DNA of 64,000 nt, from NCBI RefSeq assembly GCF_900113605.1, contig NZ_FOPY01000005.1:1-64000 (forward strand), in the 5' to 3' direction. A program made the position numbers and the translations under genes. Within the stretch, counting starts at the first letter, position 1. Every line of letters begins with the position of its first letter. This stretch comes from Modicisalibacter xianhensis (GTDB lineage: Bacteria > Pseudomonadota > Gammaproteobacteria > Pseudomonadales > Halomonadaceae). The notes beneath the pieces are model-generated. The model searched no databases. It was given only the letters and a program-made list of their open reading frames with translations, and had not been told where the DNA came from. Below, in pieces: positions 26,819 to 36,082 of this stretch.

Positions 26819-27355
26819 TCAGCCCATCATGGCAAAGAAGCCTGCATAGAAGACCGTCCAGAACACGCCGAGAATGACGCGGCGCACCGTCAGCGTCCAC
26901 CTAGCCAGCAACCAGCGAGAGACGGTGTTGGCGATCAGGACCACCAGCACGAAGCGAACCAGGCGGGCCGGCACACTGACCAGCAGGAACAGCCCCAGAC
27001 CGAGCCCTATCTGCGGTGCACTGGCGGCATACAGCTTGTAGGGGGTACCGGTGAGTGGCCCGAGAAACAGGGCCCAAGGGCCAATGTCACCAAGATCCAC
27101 CATTACACGCTCCAGCATGTCCTCACTGACGGCGGGTACATTCACCAGCAGCCCCGTGACGGCCTCGGGCGCAACGCTCGAGGCAGCGAAGAGCGCAATG
27201 CCGCCCAACAGCGCTCCGCCCAATGCCCATAAGCAGCAGCGCAGGGCAAGAGCCCGGTCCTGCAGCGCAACGGCACTGAGCAGCACATCGGGGACGATGA
27301 AGAACAGCATGGCCTCCGCCAGCCCCCAAACCAGTGAGGCGGCCCTCACTCCCAT
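26819..27355 (-). CDS. Small polytopic membrane protein of a phospholipid operon
   Basis: This 178-residue protein has four or five hydrophobic segments, starting MGVRAASLVWGLAEAMLFFIVPDVLLSAVAL and including GPWALFLGPLTGTPYKLYAA and a hydrophobic C-terminal stretch ILGVFWTVFYAGFFAMMG. The pattern loosely resembles VTT/DedA-like or YqaA-like membrane proteins, but I cannot name a family firmly. The start at 27353-27355 overlaps the plsC-like stop by 10 bases, so the two are coupled. A role in lipid movement or envelope assembly is inferred only from the neighbours. Confidence 0.75.
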   Translation of the reverse strand: MGVRAASLVWGLAEAMLFFIVPDVLLSAVALQDRALALRCCLWALGGALLGGIALFAASSVAPEAVTGLLVNVPAVSEDMLERVMVDLGDIGPWALFLGPLTGTPYKLYAASAPQIGLGLGLFLLVSVPARLVRFVLVVLIANTVSRWLLARWTLTVRRVILGVFWTVFYAGFFAMMG

Positions 27356-27987
27356 GACGCGAACCGTCCCTCGCCACGCAGGGCCTCGATGGACCGGCGC
27401 AAACATGGCAGGAAGTTATCGACATGTTCGCGACCACACAATGACTCGCCGATGAACACGTCGAGGAAGAACGGCACCAGCAACGCCTCGCCACGCGGCA
27501 GCGCCTTGCCCAGACCATGCATGAAGATCGGCACGAACGGCACCTCAGGGTGGCGCGCAGCCAGCCTGGCCACGCCGCCACGAAACTCTGCCAGACGCTC
27601 GGGCTCGCCACGCGAACCTTCGGGAAAGAAGATCAGGATATCACCCTGGGCCAGCGCCGCGCTGCATCCGGCCAGCGGGTCCTCGTCGGGAGCGCGACGC
27701 TGACGGGCGATGGGTAGAATGCCGATGATTTGTGTGGAAAACCATGCCAGGGCCCGGTTGCGCATGAAATAGTCCATTGCCGCGACCGGGCGGATGCGAT
27801 GCAACTGCCCGAGCGGCATGAGGCTGATCAGCACCAGCGTATCGAGGTGACTGTTGTGATTGGCCGTCAGCACGGCAGGCCCATGCTTCGGCAAGCGCTC
27901 GCGATGGCGCACGTTGAGTCCCAGGATGACCAATACCAGCGGGCGCACGAACAGGGCGAAGAACAACCAGCGTAACAATCGGCTCAT
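27346..27987 (-). CDS. 1-acyl-sn-glycerol-3-phosphate acyltransferase (PlsC family)
   Basis: This 213-residue acyltransferase has an N-terminal membrane anchor (LLRWLFFALFVRPLVLVILGL), the catalytic HX4D motif in TANHNSHLDTLVL (about residues 41-53), and the acceptor-binding FFPEGSRGEPERL motif (about 115-130). It would acylate lysophosphatidate or a related lysolipid at the inner membrane. It begins two bases after the CdsA-like gene and overlaps the next membrane protein gene. The housekeeping plsC is usually elsewhere, so this is probably a second, operon-specific copy. Confidence 0.88.
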   Translation of the reverse strand: MSRLLRWLFFALFVRPLVLVILGLNVRHRERLPKHGPAVLTANHNSHLDTLVLISLMPLGQLHRIRPVAAMDYFMRNRALAWFSTQIIGILPIARQRRAPDEDPLAGCSAALAQGDILIFFPEGSRGEPERLAEFRGGVARLAARHPEVPFVPIFMHGLGKALPRGEALLVPFFLDVFIGESLCGREHVDNFLPCLRRSIEALRGEGRFASWE

Positions 27988-27989
27988 GA

Positions 27990-28931
27990 TCAGTAATGCA
28001 AGTAGTAGACGAAGTGGAAGAACAGCGGCGCGGTGTAAACCAGGCTGTCGACCCGATCAAGAATGCCGCCGTGGCCCGGCAGCAGGCTGCCACTGTCCTT
28101 GACACCGAGGTCGCGCTTGAGCGCCGAAACGGTCACGTCACCGATGAAGCCTGCGACGCCGATCAGCAATCCAGCGAGGAACGACTCCATCAGGGAGAGC
28201 GGCGTCAGCCACTCGCCCAGCAGCCCGCCCAGTACGGTCGTGGTGAGTACACCGCCGACCAGCCCCTCGACGGTCTTGCCGGGGCTGACGGTCGGCAGCG
28301 CCTTGTGTCGCCCGCAGGCCTTGCCCCATACGTACTGGGCAACATCGTTGAACTGGGTCAGGAAAACCAGGAACAGCACCAGCCCCGCCCCACCGATGCC
28401 TGCATTGACCGCCTCGGGCAGTACCAGCAGGTAAGCCACGTGACTGAGGCTGAACACCGTGGCCATCAGCCCCCAATGCAATGTGCCGGCAGCACGCAGG
28501 AAGTCGCGGGTCTCGCCCAGTAGCACCATGCGCATGGGCAACAGGAGAAACCCATAGACCGGCACGAGAATCACGAACATCCCGTACCAGGCATGGCCAA
28601 TCGTCACATACTGCAGTGGAATCAGCAGGTAGGCCCAGAAGATCACCTGCCGATCCACACGACGCGTGGGGATCAGCGACAGGTATTCCTTGAAGGCCAG
28701 AAACGACACGAAGGCGAAGAAGGCCAGTGAAACATTGCGCGACAGCACGATGGCTATCGCAAAGATGGTGACCATCACCCACCACGATTGCACACGCTGC
28801 CTGAGCTCGCGGTGGGCGGCCTCGTTCAGCCGGTGACGCAGGACCGCCGTGGCCAGCGAAGCCACAACCAGCAGCCCGAGGATGCCAGCCAGGGCGGCAA
28901 GTACGGCTGCAGGCACACCGAAGTCGCTCAT
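27990..28931 (-). CDS. CDP-diglyceride synthetase-like protein (CdsA/YnbB family)
   Basis: This 313-residue integral membrane protein ends with the cytidylyltransferase signature SALKRDLGVKDSGSLLPGHG then GILDRVDS. It would make CDP-diacylglycerol or a similar liponucleotide from phosphatidate and CTP. The start at 28929-28931 has AAGGGGG upstream and forms an ATGA overlap with the stop of the preceding CDP-alcohol transferase gene. In E. coli the paralogous pair ynbA-ynbB has the same order, so this is probably YnbB-like rather than housekeeping CdsA. Confidence 0.9.
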   Translation of the reverse strand: MSDFGVPAAVLAALAGILGLLVVASLATAVLRHRLNEAAHRELRQRVQSWWVMVTIFAIAIVLSRNVSLAFFAFVSFLAFKEYLSLIPTRRVDRQVIFWAYLLIPLQYVTIGHAWYGMFVILVPVYGFLLLPMRMVLLGETRDFLRAAGTLHWGLMATVFSLSHVAYLLVLPEAVNAGIGGAGLVLFLVFLTQFNDVAQYVWGKACGRHKALPTVSPGKTVEGLVGGVLTTTVLGGLLGEWLTPLSLMESFLAGLLIGVAGFIGDVTVSALKRDLGVKDSGSLLPGHGGILDRVDSLVYTAPLFFHFVYYLHY

Positions 28932-29538
28932 GAACATCCCCCTTCGTGCAGCGCCTCCCGTGAGCGGTTGAAGATCGTCAGCCCGGCCAATAGCGCGACG
29001 ACTGCCAGCAGGACTGTCAGCCACGTGCCGGTCGGCCCGCCCAGGCCCAGCCACAGACCCAGGGCGCCGAACGCCACAGCCCGGTCACTCTTGCCCATCG
29101 GTCCGTCGTAACGCCGTCGGGCCCCGGCCTGCAAGGCAATCACCCCTGCCATCTCGCTGATAATCGCCAAGGCCACGATCGCCACTAACAGTGCCGGGGG
29201 CAACCCTGGCACCAGGGCCAACGGCAGGTAGAGCGCGGCGTCTGACACGACATCCCCCAATTCGTTGAGTACCGCCCCCAGACGCGACTGCATGGCGTGG
29301 TCACGGGCCAGCATGCCGTCGATGGCATTCAACGCCATGCGCACGAAGAGAAACAAAGGCACAGCAACAACGGCCAGGCCTCGCCCGGCCAGGCGGCGAT
29401 ACAGGTACCGACCGCCACGGACAGCCCGGCAGCCAGCAGTGTCACGGCGTTCGCGGTCACGCCACGCTGCGCCAGGGCACGCACAGCCGGCCGCAGCAGA
29501 CGCTGAAACGCAGGTTTCAGTTGATAGATGGAGGGCAA
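28928..29538 (-). pseudogene. Frameshifted CDP-alcohol phosphatidyltransferase (YnbA-like)
   Basis: The N-terminal part starts at 29538 with MPSIYQLKPAFQRLLRP, similar to YnbA, and runs in one frame to about 29330. The conserved remainder (LFLFVRMALNAIDGMLAR, then LGAVLNELGDVVSDAALYLP) is in another frame and ends at 28928. The switch needs one extra base near 29358-29372, so the sequence carries a single-base deletion relative to an intact gene of about 200 codons. The active-site motif has N where classical CDP-alcohol transferases have the first and third D, as in YnbA. No clear slippery heptamer is present. It may be a real mutation or a sequencing error. Confidence 0.8.
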
Positions 29539-29748
29539 GCGATTTTCCTTCTTCTTCTAGATCAGGCGAGAGGCACTTGGCGCCCACATAGTGAGCCCGG
29601 CCCCGAAAGCACCGTAAGCTACGCGGCCGGGAATCGATAAAGAAAGAGGCTTACAAGACGCGTCACGAAAGGACGCGCCATTTATAGCCGATCTCCTACT
29701 TCCTTGGGTATCGGCTGCCGCGTTGGCCGCCCTGCCCGTCATCAACGC

Positions 29749-29779
29749 TTGACCCTCACGCGACGTGAGGCGCCAGCAT
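29749..29779 (+). promoter_or_regulatory. MerR-type promoter with operator between -35 and -10
   Basis: TTGACC at 29749-29754 and CAGCAT at 29774-29779 are separated by 19 bases, the long spacing typical of MerR-activated promoters. The spacer carries the dyad CCTCACGCGACGTGAGG (29754-29770), with perfect 7-bp arms around 3 bases. The promoter drives the MerR gene starting at 29811, so autoregulation is likely. Confidence 0.8.
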
Positions 29780-29810
29780 GCATTGGCGCACTGACCACAG
29801 GAGTTATTCG

Positions 29811-30839
29811 ATGCTGTTACGTGTCGGCCAACTGGCTCGTCGCTGCGGACTCACCGTCCGCACCCTGCACCACTACGACACTATCGGCCTGCTCTCGCCC
29901 TCGGTGCGCTCGGATGCCGGTTATCGCCTGTACGCCGCCCATGATATCGCCCGTCTGCACCGCATCCTGGCGCTGCGCGAACTGGGTATGCCGCTGGCGG
30001 ACATCGGCACCGTCCTGGACCGGCCGGAAACGACCTTGCCCGCCGTGATCACCCGCCAGATCGCCGCACTCGACGCAGAACTCGCCCGCAAGACGACCCT
30101 GCGCAAGCGCCTGGCCCGGCTCGGTGAACAACTGGCACGCGACGAGGCTCCCGATCCGGCCGACTGGCTGACCACACTGGAGTTGATGACTATGTACGAT
30201 ACGCATTTCACCGCCGATGAGCGCGAGCGCCTGTCCTTTCTCTGCCCCGATAACGCTCGCGAGTCCGAGTGGCAGGCACTGGCTGCTGAGGCGCACGAAC
30301 TGATGCAAGGCGATATACCACCGCATGACGACGCCGCCCGCGCCCTGGCCCGCCGCTGGATGGTGGCCCTGGAACGGGACACTGCCAGCGACCCGGCCCT
30401 GTTAGGCAAGCTAGAGGCCATGCACCGGGAGACGCCAGCCTTGCAGGCCAGACTGGGCATTACGCCCGCCATGGCAGACTACGTGCAGCGCGCCTTCGCC
30501 AAAGATCAGTTGTCGATTTACCGGCGCTATTTGTCTGACGAGGAATTCGCCTTTGTCAGTGCCCGTTATCCGCAACAGATGCTCAAGTGGCCGTCGTTGC
30601 TCGCGGAGCTGCGCCAGGCCATGCGCGACGGTATCGCCGCACATGCCCCCGAAGCGCAATACTTGGCCAGACGCTGGTTGGCGCTGTTCCGGGCCTACGC
30701 CGGTGACGACCCGCGCACTCATGAAAAGCTGCGCCGCGCCCATCAGCAGGAACCGGCGCTGCGCCAGGGTGCCTGGGTGGATGATGAGGTATTGACCTAT
30801 CTCGGCCAGGCGATGGCCCGCCTGGGCCCGGCCGAATAG
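29811..30839 (+). CDS. MerR-family regulator with two TipAS-like domains
   Basis: The 342-residue protein has a MerR winged helix at the N-terminus (RVGQLARRCGLTVRTLHHYDTIGLLSPS, DAGYRLYAAHDIARLHRIL) and then a coiled linker. Two TipAS-like antibiotic-recognition segments follow, one starting near MTMYDTHFTADERERL (about residue 127) and another near QLSIYRRYLSDEEFAFV (about 230). Single-TipAS regulators such as TipAL sense thiopeptides or other amphipathic drugs. The start has CAGGAGTTATTCG upstream; the longer frame at 29778 has none. No efflux pump is adjacent, so the target is unclear. Confidence 0.85.
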   Translation: MLLRVGQLARRCGLTVRTLHHYDTIGLLSPSVRSDAGYRLYAAHDIARLHRILALRELGMPLADIGTVLDRPETTLPAVITRQIAALDAELARKTTLRKRLARLGEQLARDEAPDPADWLTTLELMTMYDTHFTADERERLSFLCPDNARESEWQALAAEAHELMQGDIPPHDDAARALARRWMVALERDTASDPALLGKLEAMHRETPALQARLGITPAMADYVQRAFAKDQLSIYRRYLSDEEFAFVSARYPQQMLKWPSLLAELRQAMRDGIAAHAPEAQYLARRWLALFRAYAGDDPRTHEKLRRAHQQEPALRQGAWVDDEVLTYLGQAMARLGPAE

Positions 30840-30853
30840 CCAGGCAGAAAAAG

Positions 30854-30884
30854 CCTCGGGGCGCCTGTGAATTGCGCCCCGAGG
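30854..30884. terminator. Bidirectional terminator between MerR gene and carbonic anhydrase
   Basis: Perfect 11-bp arms CCTCGGGGCGC (30854-30864) and GCGCCCCGAGG (30874-30884) separate convergent genes. AAAAA before the left arm gives a U-run on the minus strand; TTT follows on the plus strand. Confidence 0.88.
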
Positions 30885-30922
30885 TTTCGCATGCCCAACA
30901 GCGTTGTCAGGTTCGTGTAGCC

Positions 30923-31666
30923 TTATTCGACGATCAGACGTGCATTCACGGGTTGCAGCGGCCGGTTGTTGGCATGGCCGATGGCCTCCCGAACGGCATC
31001 GATCTGCGAGGACGACGCCGACACAGGCGCCTTCATGACTAGCCAGCGCACGCCTTCGGTGCAGGGTGGCGTAGTCAACGAGCCGTTGAGCCGGTAATGC
31101 TCGCGCTGCGTCGGTAACCATGCCGTTGGCGACAGGCTCTCCCCTGTCAGGTCACGCTGTTCTCCCTGTGCGGGCAACTCCTTTCCAAGCGCGGCCAAGA
31201 CCTCGTTAGGCTGGCCTTCCTCGAACAATACGCCAACGACGGCCAGGTTGCCCTGCGCATCCGCATGTACCAGATGCCCCTCCATGGGGTAGGTCTGGCC
31301 ATCAATGGTGTACTCGCTCGGCGTGTGGAAATGCACTTGCTTCAATGCATAGCGGCGCCCGTCGAGCGTCAGGGCATTGCCTTCGGGATAGGTGATTTTC
31401 AGGGTATGGCCGTTATTGACCAGCGTCTCGCCGGACTCGGCATAGTGGAACTGGGGAGTGGGCTGATCGCCCTCGATCATCCCGGCCAGATCCACCGGCG
31501 ACTGGTTCTTGCCCGAGCCGCAGGTCGCGAACTCCGGCGACAACGAGCCCCAGTGCTGGGGGCCCTGCGGCCCGGAATAGGACCACTCGGTGTCACCCCC
31601 TGCGGCAAAGAGCGGCGATGCCAGTGTCAGGGTCACCAGGGCAGTCAGTGACGATATCCTTTTCAT
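30923..31666 (-). CDS. Alpha-class carbonic anhydrase, periplasmic
   Basis: Hydrates CO2 to bicarbonate in the periplasm. The 247-residue precursor has a signal peptide MKRISSLTALVTLTLASPLFA with predicted cleavage after AFA-like residues near 21. Zinc ligands are in QVHFHTPSEY (two His) and MEGHLVHAD (third His), and LTTPPCTEGVRW is the conserved substrate-side segment. The chosen start has GGAAGG upstream. Many bacterial members have H at the Y of HTPSEY; that residue is not a zinc ligand. The gene stands alone between two convergent or divergent neighbours. Confidence 0.93.
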   Translation of the reverse strand: MKRISSLTALVTLTLASPLFAAGGDTEWSYSGPQGPQHWGSLSPEFATCGSGKNQSPVDLAGMIEGDQPTPQFHYAESGETLVNNGHTLKITYPEGNALTLDGRRYALKQVHFHTPSEYTIDGQTYPMEGHLVHADAQGNLAVVGVLFEEGQPNEVLAALGKELPAQGEQRDLTGESLSPTAWLPTQREHYRLNGSLTTPPCTEGVRWLVMKAPVSASSSQIDAVREAIGHANNRPLQPVNARLIVE

Positions 31667-31742
31667 GAAGCCTTCCATCGATCATGGGTTGTCAGTAGCG
31701 GCCAGGTGGCTTGCCTGGCCGCCCCATGATGCGTCAAATGGC

Positions 31743-32750
31743 TCAGAATTCCAGGCAGATCTTGCCAAAGTGTTTACCCGACTCCTCGTGGCGGAAGGCA
31801 TCGGCGATCTCGTCCAGAGCGAACGAGCGGTCGATCACCGGGCGCAGGCCGCCCGCTTCCAGCCCGCGAATCATTTCCTGCTGGTGCGTGCGACTGCCCA
31901 CGATCAGCCCCTGCAGGCGGGCCTGCTTGGCCATCAGCTTGGCAGTGGGAATCTCGCCGCCACGCCCGGTAAGCACACCGATCAGCGAGATGTGCCCGCC
32001 GATGCGTACCGCATCGATGGATTGCGGCAGGGTGCCGGGACCACCGACCTCGATGACGTGATCGACACCGCGCCCCTCGGTCAATTCCTTGACGCGCTTG
32101 CCCCATTCTGGCTCGCGCTGGTAGTTGAGGGTGTGCTCGGCGCCAAGCTCCTTGAGCCGTTCGATCTTCTCGTCGGAGGACGACGTGGCAATGACTCGTG
32201 CGCCCATCATCCTGGCGATCTGCAGCGCGAAGATCGACACGCCACCGGTCCCTAGTGCCAGCACCGTATCGCCGGCCTTGAGCTGGCCGTCGACCACCAG
32301 CGCGCGCCAAGCGGTCAGTCCGGCGGTAGTCAATGTTGCAGCCTCGGCATGGCTGTAGCCCTTGGGCGCCAGGGTAAACCAAGTTGCCGGGCAGACCACC
32401 TGCTCGCGAGCATAGCCGTCGATGCCATCACCGGGCGTGGTCTTGAAATCGCCGACACGCGCCGGCCCGTCCTGCCAGTAGGGAAAGAAGCACGACACCA
32501 CCGCATCGCCCTGCTTGAATTCATCGACACCGTCGCCGACAGCCTCGACCACGCCGGCGCCGTCGGACATCGGGATGCGGCCATCCTCGGTGGGCATGAC
32601 TCCCGAGACCACTCCGTAATCGTGGAAGTTGAGAGAACTGGCATGCAGGCGCACACGGATCTCGCCGGGGCCCGGCTCGCCAGGGCCATCACGTTCGCTG
32701 ACCTCGAGACGTTCCAGCCCGCCGGGGCTGCGCAGGGTAACGACCTTCAT
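31743..32750 (-). CDS. Zinc-type alcohol dehydrogenase / quinone oxidoreductase-like enzyme
   Basis: The 335-residue medium-chain dehydrogenase has the GroES-like part (LHASSLNFHDYGVVSG, GAGVVEAVGDGVDEFKQGD) and a Rossmann part (LALGTGGVSIFALQIARMMGARVIATSSSDEKIERLKELGA). Classical catalytic zinc cysteines are not evident, which fits the NAD(P)H:quinone oxidoreductase-like branch. The start has AAGGAGACAGTA upstream. It probably acts on an unknown enone, quinone or alcohol. No operon partner is visible. Confidence 0.85.
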   Translation of the reverse strand: MKVVTLRSPGGLERLEVSERDGPGEPGPGEIRVRLHASSLNFHDYGVVSGVMPTEDGRIPMSDGAGVVEAVGDGVDEFKQGDAVVSCFFPYWQDGPARVGDFKTTPGDGIDGYAREQVVCPATWFTLAPKGYSHAEAATLTTAGLTAWRALVVDGQLKAGDTVLALGTGGVSIFALQIARMMGARVIATSSSDEKIERLKELGAEHTLNYQREPEWGKRVKELTEGRGVDHVIEVGGPGTLPQSIDAVRIGGHISLIGVLTGRGGEIPTAKLMAKQARLQGLIVGSRTHQQEMIRGLEAGGLRPVIDRSFALDEIADAFRHEESGKHFGKICLEF

Positions 32751-32924
32751 TACTGTCTCCTTGATCGATGATTGCATGAGCTCTTCAGCGTAGCGTGTTA
32801 AGCGTCTTCGGACAGAATTGGGGAGAGGGGCGATGCGAAGGCCATATGAAAAACTATGCGAAGGTCTAGCCAGGGGGCTGACTGCTACACTTTCGTCGTA
32901 CGATCCAAGGAACAGGAGACTGCC

Positions 32925-35213
32925 ATGGCCACGCCAGACGACCTTTGCCAGGCGCGAGAGCGAAAACGCAGCCTCTACCCTGTGCGCACTCGCTACCGCG
33001 ACGACCAGGGGGAGCCACTCTATACCAACCGCCTCATTCTCGAGGATTCACCCTACCTGCTTCAGCATGCCCACAATCCGGTCGACTGGTACTCCTGGGG
33101 CGACGAGGCGTTTGCCAAGGCCGCCCGCGAGGACAAGCCGGTGTTCCTGTCCATTGGCTACAGCACCTGCCACTGGTGCCATGTCATGGAAGAGGAGAGC
33201 TTCGACGACAAGGAAGTCGCCGAAATGCTTAACCGCTACTTCGTAGCCATCAAGGTCGACCGCGAGCAGCGCCCCGATCTCGATACCCTTTACATGACAG
33301 GCGTGCAGCTCATCACCGGTCATGGCGGCTGGCCCCTGTCGAGTTTCCTGACCCTTGATGGTCGCCCATTCTTTGGCGGCACGTACTTCCCCAAGGATCA
33401 TTTCATGGGTCTGCTCGGCCAGGTTCAGGAAATCTGGCACGACAATCGCGAACGGCTGCTCGAGGATGCCGACACGCTTGATACCGCCATTCGACAGCAC
33501 CTGTCGCCCTCTGCCGTCGCCCAGCTCCCCGACGGGCTGGTCGAGCAGGCCACTGCAACCCTGCTGGACGAGGCCGATCGCGACCATGGCGGTTTTGGCG
33601 AGGCCCCCAAGTTTCCCCACGAGCCCAACCTGTTCCTGCTGCTGGAGACGATCCGCCACGACCCGCGCGCGCTGGATGACCAGCCGGCCTGGCAGGTCGT
33701 CCGCCAAGCGCTCGATGGCATGCTGCATGGCGGCATTTACGATCAGATCGGTGGCGGCTTCCACCGCTACTCGACGGACCGGTCCTGGCTGATTCCGCAC
33801 TTCGAGAAGATGCTCTACAACCAGGGCCAGCTTGCCAGCGTTTACCTGCAGGCCTGGCAGCTTTCCGGCCAGCCCGAATACCGCCGCATCGCCGAGGAGA
33901 CCCTGGATTTCGTGCTGCGCGACATGCGCTCGCCACGCGGCGGCTTCTATTCGGCGACCGATGCCGACAGCGACGGCGTGGAAGGCAAGTACTTCGTCTG
34001 GGATTATGCCGAACTGACCCACGAACTGGACGACGAAGATCTGGCGCTGTGCCGCGCGGTGTATGGTGTGAGCCGTACCGGCAACTTCGAGGGCGCCAAC
34101 GTGCTGCATCTGCCCTACTCACTGGACGAGGTTGCCGAGGCCTTGGGCATGACGCGCGGTGACCTGGACGAGGCACTACAGCGCATCGACCGCCACCTCT
34201 ACGAGCTTCGCAAGCAGCGCCCTCATCCACTGTGCGACCACAAGCAGATCACCGAGTGGAACGGCATGGTCATTGCCGCCTTGGCGCAGGCTGCATACGC
34301 ACTGGAACGCGACGATTATCGCCAGGCGGCCATCGCTGCCGCCGAAGATCTCTGGACACACCATCGCGACGCGCAAAGCGGCCGCCTGTGGCGGGCTAGC
34401 CTGGGTGGTGTAGCGTCCGTGCATGCCCAACTCGAGGACTATGCGCATTTCATGCAGGCGCTCATCGACCTTTACGACCTGACCCATCAGCGCCTGTGGC
34501 TCGATCGCGCACTGGCCCTGCTCGACGAACTGGAAGCCCAGCATGCCGACACCCGCGACGGCGGCTACTACGTCGCGCCCATGGATAACCCCGGCCCTCA
34601 GCTAGTCCGCAGCAAGCCGCTGATGGACGGCGCCACCGTGTGCGGTAACGCCCAGATGCTGACTGTTCTCATTGCCCTGCATCAGCGCAGCGGTGATCCC
34701 ACGCTCCCTGCACGCATCGAGCGTCACATCGAGGCTTTCTCAGGGCGTGTAGTCCAGATGCCGCTGGCAAGTCCGGTCTTCCTGCTAGGATTGCAGCGCT
34801 GGCAAACACCCCCCCCCGGCCCGTGCCAATATTTGGCGGGTGGCGCGATCCGCACCGGGTATCGTGTCGTCGAAGCCAGCGAGACCCAGCTACAGGTGAT
34901 CGTCGATATAGAGCTGGCCCCGGGCTGGCATATCCAGGCCCATGACCTGGAGCGAGCCGAGGCCACACAGCTCAAGGTCGTCAACCGGGATGACTGGCAG
35001 GAGGTGGCGATTCACTATCCTTCTCCCCAGCCCATGACGACAGGCGAAGCCGGCTATGCAGGACAGCTTGCCATTGACCTGACCGCCCGGGAGCGCGTCA
35101 GCGCGCCGTTGGGTCTCGAACTGCAACTGCAGCCGTGCAACGACACTGCCTGCCTGCCCGTGGAGCGTTGTCGTTTTGTGATTCACTGGAACCACGGCAT
35201 GGCAGACGCTTAA
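32925..35213 (+). CDS. YyaL/SPATA20-type thioredoxin-domain protein with DsbD-like C-terminal extension
   Basis: The 762-residue protein has the N-terminal DUF255 thioredoxin-like domain ([19 protein letters not shown], then [15 protein letters not shown] with CxxC). A long all-helical six-hairpin-like domain follows ([47 protein letters not shown]). After a run of nine C bases at 34809-34817, encoding PPP near residue 629, a separate domain begins. It has [13 protein letters not shown] and [19 protein letters not shown], resembling the N-terminal domain of DsbD. The start has ACAGGAG upstream. The core family's function is poorly defined. Confidence 0.88.
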   Translation: MATPDDLCQARERKRSLYPVRTRYRDDQGEPLYTNRLILEDSPYLLQHAHNPVDWYSWGDEAFAKAAREDKPVFLSIGYSTCHWCHVMEEESFDDKEVAEMLNRYFVAIKVDREQRPDLDTLYMTGVQLITGHGGWPLSSFLTLDGRPFFGGTYFPKDHFMGLLGQVQEIWHDNRERLLEDADTLDTAIRQHLSPSAVAQLPDGLVEQATATLLDEADRDHGGFGEAPKFPHEPNLFLLLETIRHDPRALDDQPAWQVVRQALDGMLHGGIYDQIGGGFHRYSTDRSWLIPHFEKMLYNQGQLASVYLQAWQLSGQPEYRRIAEETLDFVLRDMRSPRGGFYSATDADSDGVEGKYFVWDYAELTHELDDEDLALCRAVYGVSRTGNFEGANVLHLPYSLDEVAEALGMTRGDLDEALQRIDRHLYELRKQRPHPLCDHKQITEWNGMVIAALAQAAYALERDDYRQAAIAAAEDLWTHHRDAQSGRLWRASLGGVASVHAQLEDYAHFMQALIDLYDLTHQRLWLDRALALLDELEAQHADTRDGGYYVAPMDNPGPQLVRSKPLMDGATVCGNAQMLTVLIALHQRSGDPTLPARIERHIEAFSGRVVQMPLASPVFLLGLQRWQTPPPGPCQYLAGGAIRTGYRVVEASETQLQVIVDIELAPGWHIQAHDLERAEATQLKVVNRDDWQEVAIHYPSPQPMTTGEAGYAGQLAIDLTARERVSAPLGLELQLQPCNDTACLPVERCRFVIHWNHGMADA
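34809..34817 (+). repeat. Nine-base poly-C tract inside the YyaL-like gene
   Basis: Nine consecutive Cs encode three prolines exactly where the YyaL-like part gives way to the DsbD-like tail. Slippage by one base would shift the frame and remove the tail. The assembled length keeps the frame open. Confidence 0.85.
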
Positions 35214-36076
35214 CGCGGCTCATCCTCCCAGTCGTCGCGGGCACGCTCGCGACGATCGGCCTCTTCTTCCAGCGCATTGTCGATCACGGCCATCAGGTCA
35301 TCGACATTGACGCTGGCAGTGTCATATTCGAAGCGCCCGGTGAGTTTGACGTCCGGGTGCAGCTCACCTGCTTCATACAACGCCCAGATTTCCCTACCGT
35401 AGTCGGTATTCAGCAGGTCCGGGGCGAAGTGGCCGAAGTAGGCGCGCATGTTGTCCACGTCGCGCTCGAGCATGCGTGCCGCATTGTTGTTGCCTGCGGC
35501 ATCGACGGCCTGTGGCAGGTCGATGATCACGGGGCCATGACGGTCGACCAGCACGTTGAATTCGGACAGGTCGCCATGCACCAGCCCGGCATACAGCATG
35601 CGCACCACGTCGGCGATGATCCGGCCATGGTAGTCGCGGGCCTGCGCCTCGCTGAGCGTGACGTTGTCCAGGCGCGGCGCGGCGTAACCCTCCTCGTCGG
35701 CGATCAGCTCCATCAGCAGTACTCCGTCGACGAAGGCGTAGGGCTGCGGGACACGGACGCCGGCAGCGGCCAAGCGATACAGGGCATCGACCTCGGCGTT
35801 CAGCCAGGCCTCCTCCTGCTCGCGCTGACCGTAGCGGGTCTTCTTGGACATCGCCCTGGCGCGACGGCTGTTGCGGACCTTGCGGCCTTCCTGGTACTGC
35901 ACTGCCTGCTTGAAACTGCGCTGCTTGGCTTCCTTGAAGACCTTGGCGCAACGTAGCGTATCGCCACAGCGCACCACATAAACTTGCGCTTCCTTGCCAC
36001 TCATCAGTTGAGCCACGACCTCATCGATCATGCCTTCGTCGATCAGCGGCTGTAATCTCTTGGGTATCTTCATCAC
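35210..36076 (-). CDS. RIO1-family serine protein kinase
   Basis: The 288-residue kinase has the RIO-type ATP-binding start [23 protein letters not shown], the catalytic loop [13 protein letters not shown] and the metal-binding [12 protein letters not shown] kinases phosphorylate serine or are ATPases acting in ribosome biogenesis; bacterial members are less well understood. It lies 6 bases downstream of the dbpA-type helicase gene, so both are probably cotranscribed, which supports a ribosome-assembly role. Its stop overlaps the convergent YyaL-like stop by 4 bases. Confidence 0.9.
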   Translation of the reverse strand: MMKIPKRLQPLIDEGMIDEVVAQLMSGKEAQVYVVRCGDTLRCAKVFKEAKQRSFKQAVQYQEGRKVRNSRRARAMSKKTRYGQREQEEAWLNAEVDALYRLAAAGVRVPQPYAFVDGVLLMELIADEEGYAAPRLDNVTLSEAQARDYHGRIIADVVRMLYAGLVHGDLSEFNVLVDRHGPVIIDLPQAVDAAGNNNAARMLERDVDNMRAYFGHFAPDLLNTDYGREIWALYEAGELHPDVKLTGRFEYDTASVNVDDLMAVIDNALEEEADRRERARDDWEDEPR

Positions 36077-36082
36077 ACTGCA

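Noticed and set aside
29340-29380. Programmed -1 frameshift in the YnbA-like gene
   Set aside because: No X-XXY-YYZ slippery heptamer in the correct frame and no obvious downstream structure, so an indel is simpler.
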